DNA of 64,000 bases from Imperialibacter sp964351395 (GCA_964351395.1 CAYGOF010000022.1:1-64000); one strand, 5' to 3'; shown: positions 33,270-42,593, counted from the first letter of the stretch. The notes: generated from the letters alone by a model not told the origin. Translations and numbers: made by a program.

Positions 33270-35633
33270 TCATTCATGCCGAAGCACATCAGCAGGGTTG
33301 GTAGTAGCACTGCTGATCGACTGGTACAAAATGGTGGTGAGTGTAATCCCCAGGGTCAGCACTGCCACTACCATCAACATCATTGGCTGGACCGTGATGC
33401 GATAGGCATACTCCTCTAACCATTGGCTCATCAGCCAATAGCCAATCGGCAAACCGATGATATTAGCTACAATGACCCAGCCAAGAAACCTTTTGGAGAA
33501 AGCAAAGATAATTTGCTGCATAGTAGCTCCAAGCACCTTACGGAGTCCTATTTCTCTTCTCATCTGTGCAGCCACAAACGACGCCAGACCAAATAATCCA
33601 ATGCTGGAAATCAAAATGGCTATAACAGAGAATGAGGTAAATAGCTGACTCATCTGGGTTTCTTTTTCATACACTTCATTGAACTCCTGATCAAGGAAAG
33701 AATAATCGAAAGGCTGATTTGGGATTGCTTGCTCCCAAATTGATTGTACGCTGGCCAGCGATTCCTGCAAATCAGCTCCCGAAATTCTCACCAGCACATT
33801 ATTGCCTCTCCGAGGGCTTAATGATATCACTTGCGGTCCGATTTCAGCGTTCATTTTCTCAAAGTGATAGTTCTTCACCACACCTACGATCTTTCCTTCA
33901 TTTTTCCATAGTCTGAACCTTTCGCCAACAAGCTCTTCCGGCGAACGCCCAATAAGTTTGGCCATCGATTCATTAATGAGAACATTGGTGGTATCCGTAG
34001 AAAAATCTCTGGAATGGGTCCTGCCTGCCACGAGTTCAATGCCGAGTGTTTCCACGAAGTTGTAACCAGTGTTAATGAAGTATACATTCACATCAGCTTC
34101 CGGGTCTTTTCCTTCCCAATCCATATTACCAGTTGAATAGCCACCATCAACTGGTACCTGATCAGCCACAGTGAGGCTCAGTATTTCCGGATACCTTGCT
34201 GCATTTGCCTCAAGAGCCTGGTAAGTGGACCGTGGGTCGCCCTTCACGTCCAGGTAAATCACATTTTCCAGCTTGTAGCCCAGGTCTTTGTTTTTCATAA
34301 AAAAAAGCTGCCTATTCACTACGATTGTAGAGAGTATAAGGACAGTAGAGAGCGTAAACTGAAGAATAACCAGCACCTTTCGAAATAGACTACCCTGAAG
34401 CTTGACAGTTCCCTTCAAGACGTCCACAGGTTTAAAAGAAGAGAGATACAAAGCCGGATAAATACCAGCGAAAATGCCCGTGAGTAAAACAATAGCAGCC
34501 AAACCGATTGCAAACATCGCATCTACATCAGTCCAGAGCAGCTGTTTGCCCGATGCTATATTGAACCACGGCAGAAGTACAGCAGCCAAGCCCAAAGCCA
34601 CAATTGAAGAGGCCAAAGCTAATACGAGCGACTCCACCAAATACTGCCCAATCAGCTGATTTCTCAAAGCGCCTATCGACTTTCTCACCCCTATTTCCTT
34701 GGCTCTTTTCATCGCCCGGGCTGTTGAAAGGTTAGTGAAATTGATACAAGCGATCAACAAGATGAAGATGGCCGCGATCACAAATATTCTTAAATAGGTT
34801 GTAGGGTCATTTTTTCCATTGAGTGCAGTAAGGTGTAAGTCCGAAAAAGGCAGCAAAAACAATTCGACGTTAGACCCCTCATTATGAGTTTTTACCTCAT
34901 CTTTAAGTGCCGCCGCTAGCAATTCCGCATCGACACCTTCGGCCAGCTTGACAAAAGTCTTTAAAGCGTTAGAGCCCCAATCTTTTTCTACCCAGCTGCC
35001 CCATTTTTCAACGAGAAATTGATAGGGTAGAATCGCATGAAATTTCAAACTGGATTGTCGGGGTGGGTTTTCCACTACGCCGCTAACCGCTACGTTCCAT
35101 TTGTCGTCGAGACGGATTGTTTGCCCGACAATGTGCTGCTGCTCCCAGTCACTCCCAAAATACTTGACCGCCAGAGCTCTGGTAATGACTACCGAGCTGG
35201 GGTCAGCGAGAAGTGTCTCCTTATTTCCCCTTAAAACAGAAAATGAAAAAACATCGAAGAAACGCTGATCGGTCAAATATATATTATCCTCATTCAGAAG
35301 CAGGTCGCCAACTCTAATATTGAAGGTCGTTGAGGAAAAACGCACTGCGTGTGCAATTTCCGAATACTTTTCCTGAATGGTTGGTGCCAAAGGACCCGGC
35401 GTGTAGTAAGAAAAGACACTCTGGTTACTGTTGGTAAACTCCTGATGCTCATACACGTAATAGATACGTTCCACTTCCTCATGAAATTTATCAAAAGAAA
35501 GCTCGTCTTTCACCCACAAAAAAATAAATAAGACAGTGGTCAGTCCAACCGAAAGACCAAGAACATTGACAACCGAAAAAAGTCTTTCTCTGCGAAGGAC
35601 TCGCAAAGCGATGGTGAAGTAGTTTTTGAACAT
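33270..35633 (-). CDS. FtsX/MacB-type ABC transporter permease
   Basis: Third permease of this type in the window, 787 residues. The N-terminus MFKNYFTIALRVLRRERLFS leads into a helix (SVVNVLGLSVGLTTVLFIFL). The first FtsX domain contains MKRAKEIGVRKSIGALRNQL near 310 and the last contains RREIGLRKVLGATMQQ near 695; two extracytoplasmic MacB-like domains lie between. It is complete and no ATPase gene is adjacent. It differs clearly from the cassette-borne copy at 5676, so the two are not a recent duplication. Confidence 0.92.
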   Translation of the reverse strand: MFKNYFTIALRVLRRERLFSVVNVLGLSVGLTTVLFIFLWVKDELSFDKFHEEVERIYYVYEHQEFTNSNQSVFSYYTPGPLAPTIQEKYSEIAHAVRFSSTTFNIRVGDLLLNEDNIYLTDQRFFDVFSFSVLRGNKETLLADPSSVVITRALAVKYFGSDWEQQHIVGQTIRLDDKWNVAVSGVVENPPRQSSLKFHAILPYQFLVEKWGSWVEKDWGSNALKTFVKLAEGVDAELLAAALKDEVKTHNEGSNVELFLLPFSDLHLTALNGKNDPTTYLRIFVIAAIFILLIACINFTNLSTARAMKRAKEIGVRKSIGALRNQLIGQYLVESLVLALASSIVALGLAAVLLPWFNIASGKQLLWTDVDAMFAIGLAAIVLLTGIFAGIYPALYLSSFKPVDVLKGTVKLQGSLFRKVLVILQFTLSTVLILSTIVVNRQLFFMKNKDLGYKLENVIYLDVKGDPRSTYQALEANAARYPEILSLTVADQVPVDGGYSTGNMDWEGKDPEADVNVYFINTGYNFVETLGIELVAGRTHSRDFSTDTTNVLINESMAKLIGRSPEELVGERFRLWKNEGKIVGVVKNYHFEKMNAEIGPQVISLSPRRGNNVLVRISGADLQESLASVQSIWEQAIPNQPFDYSFLDQEFNEVYEKETQMSQLFTSFSVIAILISSIGLFGLASFVAAQMRREIGLRKVLGATMQQIIFAFSKRFLGWVIVANIIGLPIGYWLMSQWLEEYAYRITVQPMMLMVVAVLTLGITLTTILYQSISSATTNPADVLRHE

Positions 35634-35683
35634 GGCGAAATTGAGTTTTAGTGGTTACTCAATTTCCAGTCAGTAGTTACCGC

Positions 35684-36199
35684 TTAGGCAATGTTTTTTT
35701 TCTGATAAACGATTTCCTCTTCTTCTTTGGTCATCTTCAATTGCTTGCTAATCCGCCTCATTTCTGGACGAACCTGAGCGAAAATGATGAGCATACCCAG
35801 ATACAATAACACGAAAAAAGTCATCCTGGTAAGGTAAAGACCAGTGACGGCCATAATCGTCGCAGCTTCCATGCAGCTGTACTGGATCACCGTGGCATGA
35901 AGAAATAGGTCAAGTCTTTCGCGCAGAGAGGTGAGAGATTTAAGAGGTTGAATCTCCTGCTTATATAGTCGCATCCCTAATATCACATTACCGAAAGCAA
36001 AAACAGCAAGTATCGCTGTGATCGTGGGATTCAATTCGGCGCCAAAAGGAGGTGTCAGGGCACCTTCCTGCATTTGCAGGTATACAATAATAAAAGGGAC
36101 CATGGGAAGTGCCGCCAGCAAATAGAAGACTAGTGAAAGCCTGAAATAATATTGGTCGGCGGTTTTGTAATCAAAAGGCTTGATCCGAGGCAGATTCAT
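35684..36199 (-). CDS. four-helix membrane protein, unknown
   Basis: Protein of 172 residues when started at 36199 (MNLPRIKPFDYKTADQYYF); the longer frame to 36313 is not supported by composition. Four hydrophobic helices lie at about 20-42, 58-78, 98-118 and 120-142, with a charged C-terminal tail (KQLKMTKEEEEIVYQKK). No known family recognised. It diverges from the YfcC-type carrier gene. Confidence 0.7.
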   Translation of the reverse strand: MNLPRIKPFDYKTADQYYFRLSLVFYLLAALPMVPFIIVYLQMQEGALTPPFGAELNPTITAILAVFAFGNVILGMRLYKQEIQPLKSLTSLRERLDLFLHATVIQYSCMEAATIMAVTGLYLTRMTFFVLLYLGMLIIFAQVRPEMRRISKQLKMTKEEEEIVYQKKNIA

Positions 36200-36340
36200 A
36201 GTTACGATTTGGCTGCAAAGGTAAAACAAAACCTGATTGTTAGTACCAGTATGCGGAGACACTCGCAAGAACATCAGTTTATTGTGCACAATAAGGTGAA
36301 AAAGACAGGACAATTAAACCTACTTTCCAGATCACAGTTT

Positions 36341-36374
36341 TAGCCTCATAGAGTCTTTTTGAAAAATGAGGCTA
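36341..36374. promoter_or_regulatory. inverted repeat upstream of the YfcC-type gene
   Basis: TAGCCTCAT (36341-36349) and ATGAGGCTA (36366-36374) are perfect complements separated by 16 nt and end 24 nt before the ATG at 36399. This could be an operator or a leader hairpin. No regulator is linked. Confidence 0.4.
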
Positions 36375-36398
36375 TATTGAACACCCAACCTAAAAACT

Positions 36399-37733
36399 AT
36401 GAAGCGCTCCTTTCCACATCCTATCATGATCATGCTGCTGTTCATTGCGCTAGCTACGTCGCTCACCTGGCTTATTCCAGCCGGGCAATATGATCGGGTC
36501 TCGGATGACGCGACGGGCCGTGAGGTGGTGGTCCAGGGGAGTTACCACACGATTGACAATCAGCCGGTGTCTTTTTTTGACATGTTGGTGGCTGTTCCTC
36601 AGGGCATCGTCAGTAGTGCGGATGTCATTGCCTTCATTCTAATATTAGGCGGTTGCTTTTACGTGATTGAGAAAACCGGGGCTTTTAATGAAGCGCTGGG
36701 TTGGCTGGTTACCAAATTTAAGAATGCCGAATTGGCTCTGATGGTTTTTGTGGGTATCGTCTTCGCCATTGGTGGTGCGCTCAATGGCCTCGCTGAAGAG
36801 GTAATTGCTATGATGCCAATTATTCTTTTGCTCACGGCTAAAACCGGGTATACCAGGGAGGCTGCGGTAGCGATAAGTTTTGGAAGTGCCAATATTGGTG
36901 GCTCATTTGGTCCATCGAACCCTTTTGTAGTTTTGATCGCTCAAAAGGTAGCCGGAGTGGAGCCATTCTCGGACAGCCTCTTTCGAATCGTTTTCACAGT
37001 CACTGCGCTGGCTATTTGGATTTTCTTTGTGCTAAAATACGGCAAGTCAAAGGAAGGGAGTAATATGGATTCAGCCGACTCCTCTCCTGAATTGTCGGTA
37101 AGGTCTGTAGTTATACTAACCCTGTTATTAGTCACTTTTGGCTTCATGATCTACGGCGCCGTCAAGCTTGAATGGGACTTCATGCAGATGTCTGCTCCAT
37201 TTTTTGCCCTGGGCATCGTTTCCGGCGTTATCGGAAAAATGGGCTTTAATGGGACTGGAGAGGCCTATACTGCTGGCTTCAAAGACATGGTATTTGCATG
37301 CGTGGTCGTAGGATTTGCCAGGGCTATTTTTCTGATCATGCAGGATGGGATGATTGTGGATACCCTCGTGCATGCCCTATTCTCTCCTCTCAATGGACTA
37401 CCTCAAATGGTCACTGCAGTGGGAATGATGGCCTCACACATCATTATTCATATCCCGGTCCCAAGTACTTCCGGGCAAGCAATGCTTACCATGCCATTGC
37501 TGGCACCCATAGCCGACCTTACGGGTATGTCGAGGCAAATTGTGGTGTTGGCCTACCAATATGGTGCCGGGCTTACCGACCTTATCACTCCTACCAATGG
37601 CACAATGATGGCAGTTATTGCTGCAGCAGGCGTCGCCTATGACGACTGGTTCAGGTTTATCTGGAAAGCCGTATTGTTAGTTTTTGGTATGGCTGCGATA
37701 GCGCTCATTATGGCCGTTTTCATTAATATTTAA
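36399..37733 (+). CDS. YfcC/DcuC-superfamily carboxylate or amino-acid carrier
   Basis: Inner-membrane carrier of 444 residues with about eleven helices. The N-terminal block FIALATSLTWLIPAGQYDR and the re-entrant-loop motifs GGALNGLAEEVIAMMPI (about 126-142), SFGSANIGGSFGPSNPFVV (about 164-182) and PVPSTSGQAMLTMPLLAPI (about 350-368) are typical of the C4-dicarboxylate anaerobic carrier/YfcC group. Members import or exchange dicarboxylates, arginine or peptides; the specificity is not clear. A 9-bp inverted repeat lies just upstream. Confidence 0.87.
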   Translation: MKRSFPHPIMIMLLFIALATSLTWLIPAGQYDRVSDDATGREVVVQGSYHTIDNQPVSFFDMLVAVPQGIVSSADVIAFILILGGCFYVIEKTGAFNEALGWLVTKFKNAELALMVFVGIVFAIGGALNGLAEEVIAMMPIILLLTAKTGYTREAAVAISFGSANIGGSFGPSNPFVVLIAQKVAGVEPFSDSLFRIVFTVTALAIWIFFVLKYGKSKEGSNMDSADSSPELSVRSVVILTLLLVTFGFMIYGAVKLEWDFMQMSAPFFALGIVSGVIGKMGFNGTGEAYTAGFKDMVFACVVVGFARAIFLIMQDGMIVDTLVHALFSPLNGLPQMVTAVGMMASHIIIHIPVPSTSGQAMLTMPLLAPIADLTGMSRQIVVLAYQYGAGLTDLITPTNGTMMAVIAAAGVAYDDWFRFIWKAVLLVFGMAAIALIMAVFINI

Positions 37734-37817
37734 CCCACTTCAGCACCTCTTTCCGGCCCCTCGTCGTGAAAAATATTTGCACAAAACGCAACCATTGTAA
37801 ATCTTTGTCGTACATTG

Positions 37818-37839
37818 ATATCATATTAATATCATATTA
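37818..37839 (+). promoter_or_regulatory. tandem 11-bp direct repeat before the SPFH gene
   Basis: ATATCATATTA occurs twice back to back (37818-37828 and 37829-37839), ending 12 nt before the ATG at 37852. The position would overlap a ribosome or repressor site. It may equally be simple AT-rich sequence. Confidence 0.35.
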
Positions 37840-37851
37840 ACTCATTCTGAT

Positions 37852-38706
37852 ATGGAAACTGAAAAAATTAATTCACCTACATCCGGCTATCCTATGTTTG
37901 CGCTATTTCTACTTTTTCTCGTCGGAGGTATTTTGGGCCTTGCGGTAGCCCGAATGCCCTTGTCAGCCATTTTTATTGTGTTGACTGTATTTATGATTCC
38001 GGGGTTTTTCTTTGTAAACCCCAACGAGTCCCGGGTACTCACCCTTTTTGGTGAATACAAGGGTACCGTCAAAAGCAATGGCTTCTTCTGGGTCAACCCA
38101 CTTTTTCAAAAACAGAAGATTTCCCTTCGTGCCCGTAATTTCGACAGTGAAAGACTGAAAGTAAACGACAAGCTGGGCAATCCTGTCATGATCAGCGTGA
38201 TCCTCGTGTGGAAGGTGAAGGAGACCTTCAAAGCCGCTTTCGAGGTGGATGATTATGTAAGCTTTGTAAGAGTGCAGACAGATGCGGCAGTCCGCAAGCT
38301 GGCAGGTCGCTACCCCTACGACAACTTCGACGACCATGAGGAAGAAGTCTCGCTAAGGTCGGGATTGGAAGAGGTGAATCACAACCTGGAAAAAGAATTG
38401 GAAGAGCGGCTTGACATCGCAGGCATTGAAGTGCTCGAAGCCCGAATTGGTTACCTGGCCTATGCAGAAGAAATTGCTCAGGCTATGTTAAAGCGCCAAC
38501 AAGCGACTGCCATTGTTTCTGCCAGATTCAAAATAGTGGAAGGTGCTGTGGGGATGGTGGAAACTGCGCTTGCTGAACTTTCGAAGAAGCAAATCATCGA
38601 CCTTGATGAAGAGAAAAAAGCGGCCATGGTCAGCAACCTGATGGTGGTACTTTGCTCCGATAGGGACACCACTCCGGTCATCAATACAGGAACCCTAAAT
38701 CACTAA
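37852..38706 (+). CDS. SPFH/Band 7 domain membrane protein
   Basis: Protein of 284 residues. Two hydrophobic helices (about 12-30 and 38-55) are followed by a stomatin/prohibitin-type SPFH domain (about 56-240) with PNESRVLTLFGEYKGTV at its start and a coiled-coil-prone end rich in Ala, Glu and Lys. These proteins form membrane-bound oligomeric rings or microdomains. It leads a compact set of four genes with spacings of 3, -1 and 6 nt, the others encoding a 50-residue protein, a membrane protein and a small ribbon-helix-helix-like protein. Confidence 0.9.
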   Translation: METEKINSPTSGYPMFALFLLFLVGGILGLAVARMPLSAIFIVLTVFMIPGFFFVNPNESRVLTLFGEYKGTVKSNGFFWVNPLFQKQKISLRARNFDSERLKVNDKLGNPVMISVILVWKVKETFKAAFEVDDYVSFVRVQTDAAVRKLAGRYPYDNFDDHEEEVSLRSGLEEVNHNLEKELEERLDIAGIEVLEARIGYLAYAEEIAQAMLKRQQATAIVSARFKIVEGAVGMVETALAELSKKQIIDLDEEKKAAMVSNLMVVLCSDRDTTPVINTGTLNH

Positions 38707-38709
38707 GCC

Positions 38710-38862
38710 ATGAACAAATACAAATTCTTAAAAAAAGGAGTTTTTGAAAGCCTGGATAAGTTTGAAAAGAAACTTAATGAAAAGGTGACTGAAGGTTGGA
38801 GAGTGGTGAATTTTACAAACGACCATGATGGTATCGTTGTATTGCTTGAAAGAATACGGTAA
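38710..38862 (+). CDS. small 50-residue protein in SPFH module
   Basis: A 50-codon gene starts 3 nt after the SPFH stop and overlaps the next start by one base (TAATG). The product is charged (FESLDKFEKKLNEKVTEGW) with a terminal strand-like stretch (GIVVLLERIR). The pattern of a helix and then a beta hairpin resembles small DUF4177-type proteins, but this is a weak guess. Tight coupling on both sides supports it as a real gene. Confidence 0.65.
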   Translation: MNKYKFLKKGVFESLDKFEKKLNEKVTEGWRVVNFTNDHDGIVVLLERIR

Positions 38863-39380
38863 TGGTTGACTTTAAGGAAACACAAAGAATAGACAGGGGC
38901 CTATTGATCTTTTTGGCTCTTATGTCTACCGGCGGAATTGTCGGCCCCCTCATTCTGACCTATCAGGAATCAATGAAAGTTGCTGGAAATGAAGGGGATG
39001 ACATTTTGGTGAAGTACCTGCTCATCGCAAGTGGTGTAACTATTTTCACTGTATTGATCTTTACCTTAATAGCCAGCCAGCGCCTTGAAATCGACATCAA
39101 CAGATTCAGGCTTAGGTTTCGCATGCCGCCTTTCGTCAAATGGAAGGAAATCACACCTGATGAGATTGAATGTTTTAGCGTGGATAAAGCTAGGTGGTTT
39201 CAAAAGATGAGAAAAAGTCGCATGCATTATAATCCCTTCACCAAAAAGTGGTCATATATGCTGACCAGAAAATATCTTGTAGAATTGAAGCTGAAAAGTG
39301 GAAAGGCCATTTTGTTGTCCACTTGCCGACCGAATGAACTACAAGTTGCATTGGATGCCTTGACGAAGAAAGAGAAGTAA
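38862..39380 (+). CDS. membrane protein in SPFH module, unknown
   Basis: Protein of 172 residues with two helices near the N-terminus (about 12-32 and 48-70) and a cytoplasmic, strand-rich domain (about 75-170) containing DINRFRLRFRMPPFVKWKEI and KYLVELKLKSGKAILLSTCR. The latter part resembles PH-like domains of bacterial membrane proteins. The start shares one base with the preceding stop, so the two are translationally coupled. Confidence 0.75.
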   Translation: MVDFKETQRIDRGLLIFLALMSTGGIVGPLILTYQESMKVAGNEGDDILVKYLLIASGVTIFTVLIFTLIASQRLEIDINRFRLRFRMPPFVKWKEITPDEIECFSVDKARWFQKMRKSRMHYNPFTKKWSYMLTRKYLVELKLKSGKAILLSTCRPNELQVALDALTKKEK

Positions 39381-39386
39381 TTGAGT

Positions 39387-39542
39387 ATGTCGAAGAAAAA
39401 AGCATTTGTGATCAGGGTCGACGAAGAGATGCTAAAGTCTATTGAAAAATGGGCTGCGGATGAATTTCGCAGCACCAATGGGCAAATAGAATGGATCATT
39501 AACAAAGCCTTGAAAGATTCGGGCAGGGGAAAGAAAGATTAA
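39387..39542 (+). CDS. small Arc/ribbon-helix-helix-like protein
   Basis: A 51-codon gene beginning 6 nt after the previous stop. KKAFVIRVDEEMLKSIEKWA provides a short strand followed by a helix, and STNGQIEWIINKAL a second helix, the order found in Arc/MetJ-type ribbon-helix-helix DNA-binding proteins. It could autoregulate the SPFH operon. Conclusion from fold pattern only. Confidence 0.65.
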   Translation: MSKKKAFVIRVDEEMLKSIEKWAADEFRSTNGQIEWIINKALKDSGRGKKD

Positions 39543-39622
39543 ACTTTCTTAACATTACTCTTTTGCCTTGTTTTCCTGTTAAATCCTACCCTATTTCACT
39601 GCTAGACAACGCATTGTTCCAT

Positions 39623-40405
39623 ATGAAAGCTGTTCTTTTCATTACTCAGTTCCTTCTTCTTTCAACAATATCTTTATCCCAGGTAATACCCCTTCCCAAT
39701 GCCCATGCCCACAACGATTACGAGCACGAGCGTCCATTGCTGGATGCCCTTTCGCACGGTTTCACCAGTGTAGAGGCTGATATTTTTCTTATCAAAGACG
39801 AGCTATACGTATCGCATAACAAGCCACTGTTTCTAAAAAATTCAAGTACCCTAAAGGAGCTATATTTACAACCACTGGATAGTATCTTCAAGGTAAATGG
39901 GGGTAAAATATTGCCTGGTTATAATGGATCGTTTTACCTGATGATAGATTTCAAAAATGACGGTGAACAAACCTATGCCAAGCTAGTTGAACAGCTTCAA
40001 CCCTATAAACACCTGCTCAAAAGCAAAACTCAAGATGGCCCCGTGACTATATTTATCTCAGGTGACAGGCCTCTGTCCTCTATTTTAAATGACCCTAACA
40101 ATTTGGTCAGCCTCGACGGCAGGCCCAACGATGTAGGACAGGGGATCCCAGTGAGTAAAATGCTGGTAGTCAGCACATCTTTCAAATCGCTTGGGTTTTG
40201 GAATGGAAATGGTGAAATTCCCTTCGACATCCAGCTGAAGATCCGACAGCTGAGCGATGCAGCACATGAAGAAGGTAAAAAGCTTCGTCTTTGGGCAACG
40301 CCTGATAACCCGGAGGCATGGCAAATACTGCTTAACAATGGCGTAGATCTCCTAAATACCGACAACCTACCAGAATTAAAGGCCTTTCTCCTTTCTAAAA
40401 AATGA
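39623..40405 (+). CDS. GDPD/PI-PLC-like secreted phosphodiesterase
   Basis: Protein of 260 residues from the start at 39623, which yields the signal MKAVLFITQFLLLSTISLSQ. The mature N-terminus AHAHNDYEHERPLLDALSHG (about 27-46) with FTSVEADIFLIKDELYVSH supplies the His and Glu-x-Asp metal and catalytic residues of the glycerophosphodiester phosphodiesterase/PI-PLC TIM barrel. WATPDNPEAWQILLNNGVD and LNTDNLPELKAFL close the barrel. Likely a periplasmic or extracellular phosphodiesterase. It overlaps the following mltA-like gene by 4 nt (ATGA). Confidence 0.85.
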   Translation: MKAVLFITQFLLLSTISLSQVIPLPNAHAHNDYEHERPLLDALSHGFTSVEADIFLIKDELYVSHNKPLFLKNSSTLKELYLQPLDSIFKVNGGKILPGYNGSFYLMIDFKNDGEQTYAKLVEQLQPYKHLLKSKTQDGPVTIFISGDRPLSSILNDPNNLVSLDGRPNDVGQGIPVSKMLVVSTSFKSLGFWNGNGEIPFDIQLKIRQLSDAAHEEGKKLRLWATPDNPEAWQILLNNGVDLLNTDNLPELKAFLLSKK

Positions 40406-41556
40406 GTTCAAAATCTCCAAGAGTAGCTTTTTTCAGACTAACTGCCTCAGTGCTGGTTGTATTTTCACTCTTCACGAAGAGTCAGGGCCAATCGACAAGT
40501 ATCGGTCATGGCTATGACTTTGAAGGCAACGGAAAAGACAATACAGCAGCCACGCTACCCTCACTGTACACAAAGAAAGAACAAAGTGAAACACTGCAGT
40601 TAACAATTCAATCGGCAGACTCGTCACTTTTAGCCTCCCTCAAAAATCAATATCGGTACCTGTTCTTAAAAGATCCAGCGCAGCCATATAGCCTCGGAAG
40701 TCTCAAGCCCATGAACGAAAAACTGCGGAATACGGTGCTAGCCCTCATTCAGCAGATAGAGGGAAAAGGTGACAATACCGGCTCCACACTGAGTCTATAC
40801 CAGATCAAAGGAGAGGACGGCCGGGGCAATGTCCATTTTACTGCCTACTTCACACCAGTATTAGATGCCAGCCCTGTAGCTACTGAAATATACAAGTACC
40901 CTATCTACAAGAAGCCTTCAGATTCCAATCAAAAGCTACCTGTCAGATCCGAAATTGATGGTCATGGGGCGTTGAAAAACAAAGGCCTGGAAGTAGCATG
41001 GACCTCGAGTCTTCTCGAAAATTACTTTTTACAGGTGCAAGGATCGGGGTATGCTTCGTTTCCGGATGGCACTGTACAATTCCTTGCCTTCAATGGCCAA
41101 AATGGCTGGCCTTATACCAGCGTGGGTAAGTACATGATTGCACAGGGGCATATTTCTGAGAGCGACATTTCCCTTGAGAGTATCAGAAGCTGGTTTACCC
41201 AAAATCCTGACAGTCTTGAAGCCATCCTTTACAAAAACCAGTCATATACTTTTCTCGCCCCGGTAAAAGAAGACCCTAAAGGGGCCTATGGCTTTTCGCT
41301 AACTCCCGAACATTCAATCGCCGTCGACACACAATACATTCCTTTGGGGGCTGTATTGCTGGCTCGCCTCCCAGTACTCGATGAAAATGGAAAATTACTC
41401 AGGCATGACTACACAATTTTAACTGCTCAAGACAAAGGTGGGGCCATCAAAGGCCCTGGTCATGTGGATGTGTATATGGGTGTGGGTGATGAGGCGCTGA
41501 AAAAGGCAAGTAGCATGCACCATTATGGTCACTTGTGGCTGATACTCGCTGAGTAG
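40402..41556 (+). CDS. mltA: murein transglycosylase A (MltA-like)
   Basis: Lytic transglycosylase of 384 residues with an N-terminal hydrophobic export segment. The MltA-specific domain (about 140-260) includes HFTAYFTPVLDASP and YFLQVQGSGYASFPDG. The C-terminal 3D domain has the catalytic Asp region TAQDKGGAIKGPGHVDVYMG (about 341-360) and HYGHLWLILAE. The enzyme cleaves the glycan strands of peptidoglycan to anhydro-muropeptides. The ATGA overlap with the phosphodiesterase gene indicates co-translation. Confidence 0.9.
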   Translation: MSSKSPRVAFFRLTASVLVVFSLFTKSQGQSTSIGHGYDFEGNGKDNTAATLPSLYTKKEQSETLQLTIQSADSSLLASLKNQYRYLFLKDPAQPYSLGSLKPMNEKLRNTVLALIQQIEGKGDNTGSTLSLYQIKGEDGRGNVHFTAYFTPVLDASPVATEIYKYPIYKKPSDSNQKLPVRSEIDGHGALKNKGLEVAWTSSLLENYFLQVQGSGYASFPDGTVQFLAFNGQNGWPYTSVGKYMIAQGHISESDISLESIRSWFTQNPDSLEAILYKNQSYTFLAPVKEDPKGAYGFSLTPEHSIAVDTQYIPLGAVLLARLPVLDENGKLLRHDYTILTAQDKGGAIKGPGHVDVYMGVGDEALKKASSMHHYGHLWLILAE

Positions 41557-41557
41557 A

Positions 41558-41647
41558 GACTACAAAAGTTTCATTTGAGGCGCCACCGTCGGTTCTTATA
41601 CTGTCTCACGAACGAGTATTTACTTTTCCTTCCAAACTTTTGTAGTC
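41558..41647. repeat. 14-bp perfect inverted repeat between convergent genes
   Basis: GACTACAAAAGTTT (41558-41571) and AAACTTTTGTAGTC (41634-41647) are exact complements with 62 nt between. The second arm ends in TTTTTAG, so the structure could terminate both convergent transcripts. It could also be the ends of a very small non-autonomous element. Confidence 0.5.
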
Positions 41648-41657
41648 TTTTTAGAAG

Positions 41658-42554
41658 TCAACCAAAATCCCTCATCAACCTGATCAACTGCGCCCTGCTT
41701 TTGACGTCTGTCTTTTGATAGATCCTGGAGGTGTGGTCTTTAATGGTCTGTAGGGTCACAAACAGGGCGTCAGCAATTTCCTGATTAGTTTTTCCGCTGT
41801 AGATCTCTCTGATAATTTCCGATTCTCTGGCAGTGAGGACGAATTTTTCGATGAAAGCTTCCCTGGAAGGGGGTGCTGATTGAGAGATCGGCTCGTATTT
41901 CACTGTGTACACAAAGTAAACAGACAACCCTGTATTGATAAGAAAGAAAATGAAATGACTGATGGACTGAAATAATAGCTCCTCAGTCACGGTCAGGTAT
42001 TTAAAACTATAAAAAGCCATTTGCCCGATGACGATCAATGTAAGCACCCAGCGATGCTGAGAAGTCAAAAGGTCAGTTTTTTGGGTGACAAGCAGAAAAC
42101 CACAAAAACCCGCAGCAACCAAGCCAAACAAGGCATAAATGTTTGGTAGCGACTCGAGGTTGGACCAATCGAGTCGATAATATTGCACGAAACCAAAGGT
42201 TCCAACTACAATGGTCAAGGCAGGAATAACTAGTCGGTGAACTACTTTTTTAAAGATGCTCTTACACCAATACATTTGCTGGATAGTGGAGAACACAATA
42301 AAAGGGATACCTAAAACGGCCAACACCTTCGAAAACGGCTTTAGTTCATCACCATAAGGAATGACCAGAAGAAAAGACTCACTCCACAAACCATAGAAGC
42401 CAAAGGTGTACAGTAAAATCAAAAAGTATTGCAGGTGCTGAAAAGCTGGAAGTCCCTTGAGAGCGGTAAACCTGAAAATCACCAGGATACCTCCAGCCGT
42501 TAGTGCCAGGCAAAAAATAAAGCTTATCCAGAAAACCAGTCCTTCGAAATTCAT
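41658..42554 (-). CDS. membrane-spanning LuxR-family regulator
   Basis: Regulator of 298 residues. Seven hydrophobic helices (about 7-205) form a 7TM-like sensor; a LuxR-type helix-turn-helix closes the protein (about 232-297), with FVLTARESEIIREIYSGKTN and IADALFVTLQTIKDHTSRIY. Such proteins respond to a signal in or near the membrane. It diverges from the membrane protein at 42706, and a strong palindrome lies between them, so it probably regulates itself and that neighbour. Confidence 0.88.
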   Translation of the reverse strand: MNFEGLVFWISFIFCLALTAGGILVIFRFTALKGLPAFQHLQYFLILLYTFGFYGLWSESFLLVIPYGDELKPFSKVLAVLGIPFIVFSTIQQMYWCKSIFKKVVHRLVIPALTIVVGTFGFVQYYRLDWSNLESLPNIYALFGLVAAGFCGFLLVTQKTDLLTSQHRWVLTLIVIGQMAFYSFKYLTVTEELLFQSISHFIFFLINTGLSVYFVYTVKYEPISQSAPPSREAFIEKFVLTARESEIIREIYSGKTNQEIADALFVTLQTIKDHTSRIYQKTDVKSRAQLIRLMRDFG

Positions 42555-42593
42555 TCAATCGTGTTTCGGTTACCTTGGCTAAAGTAGGCACCC

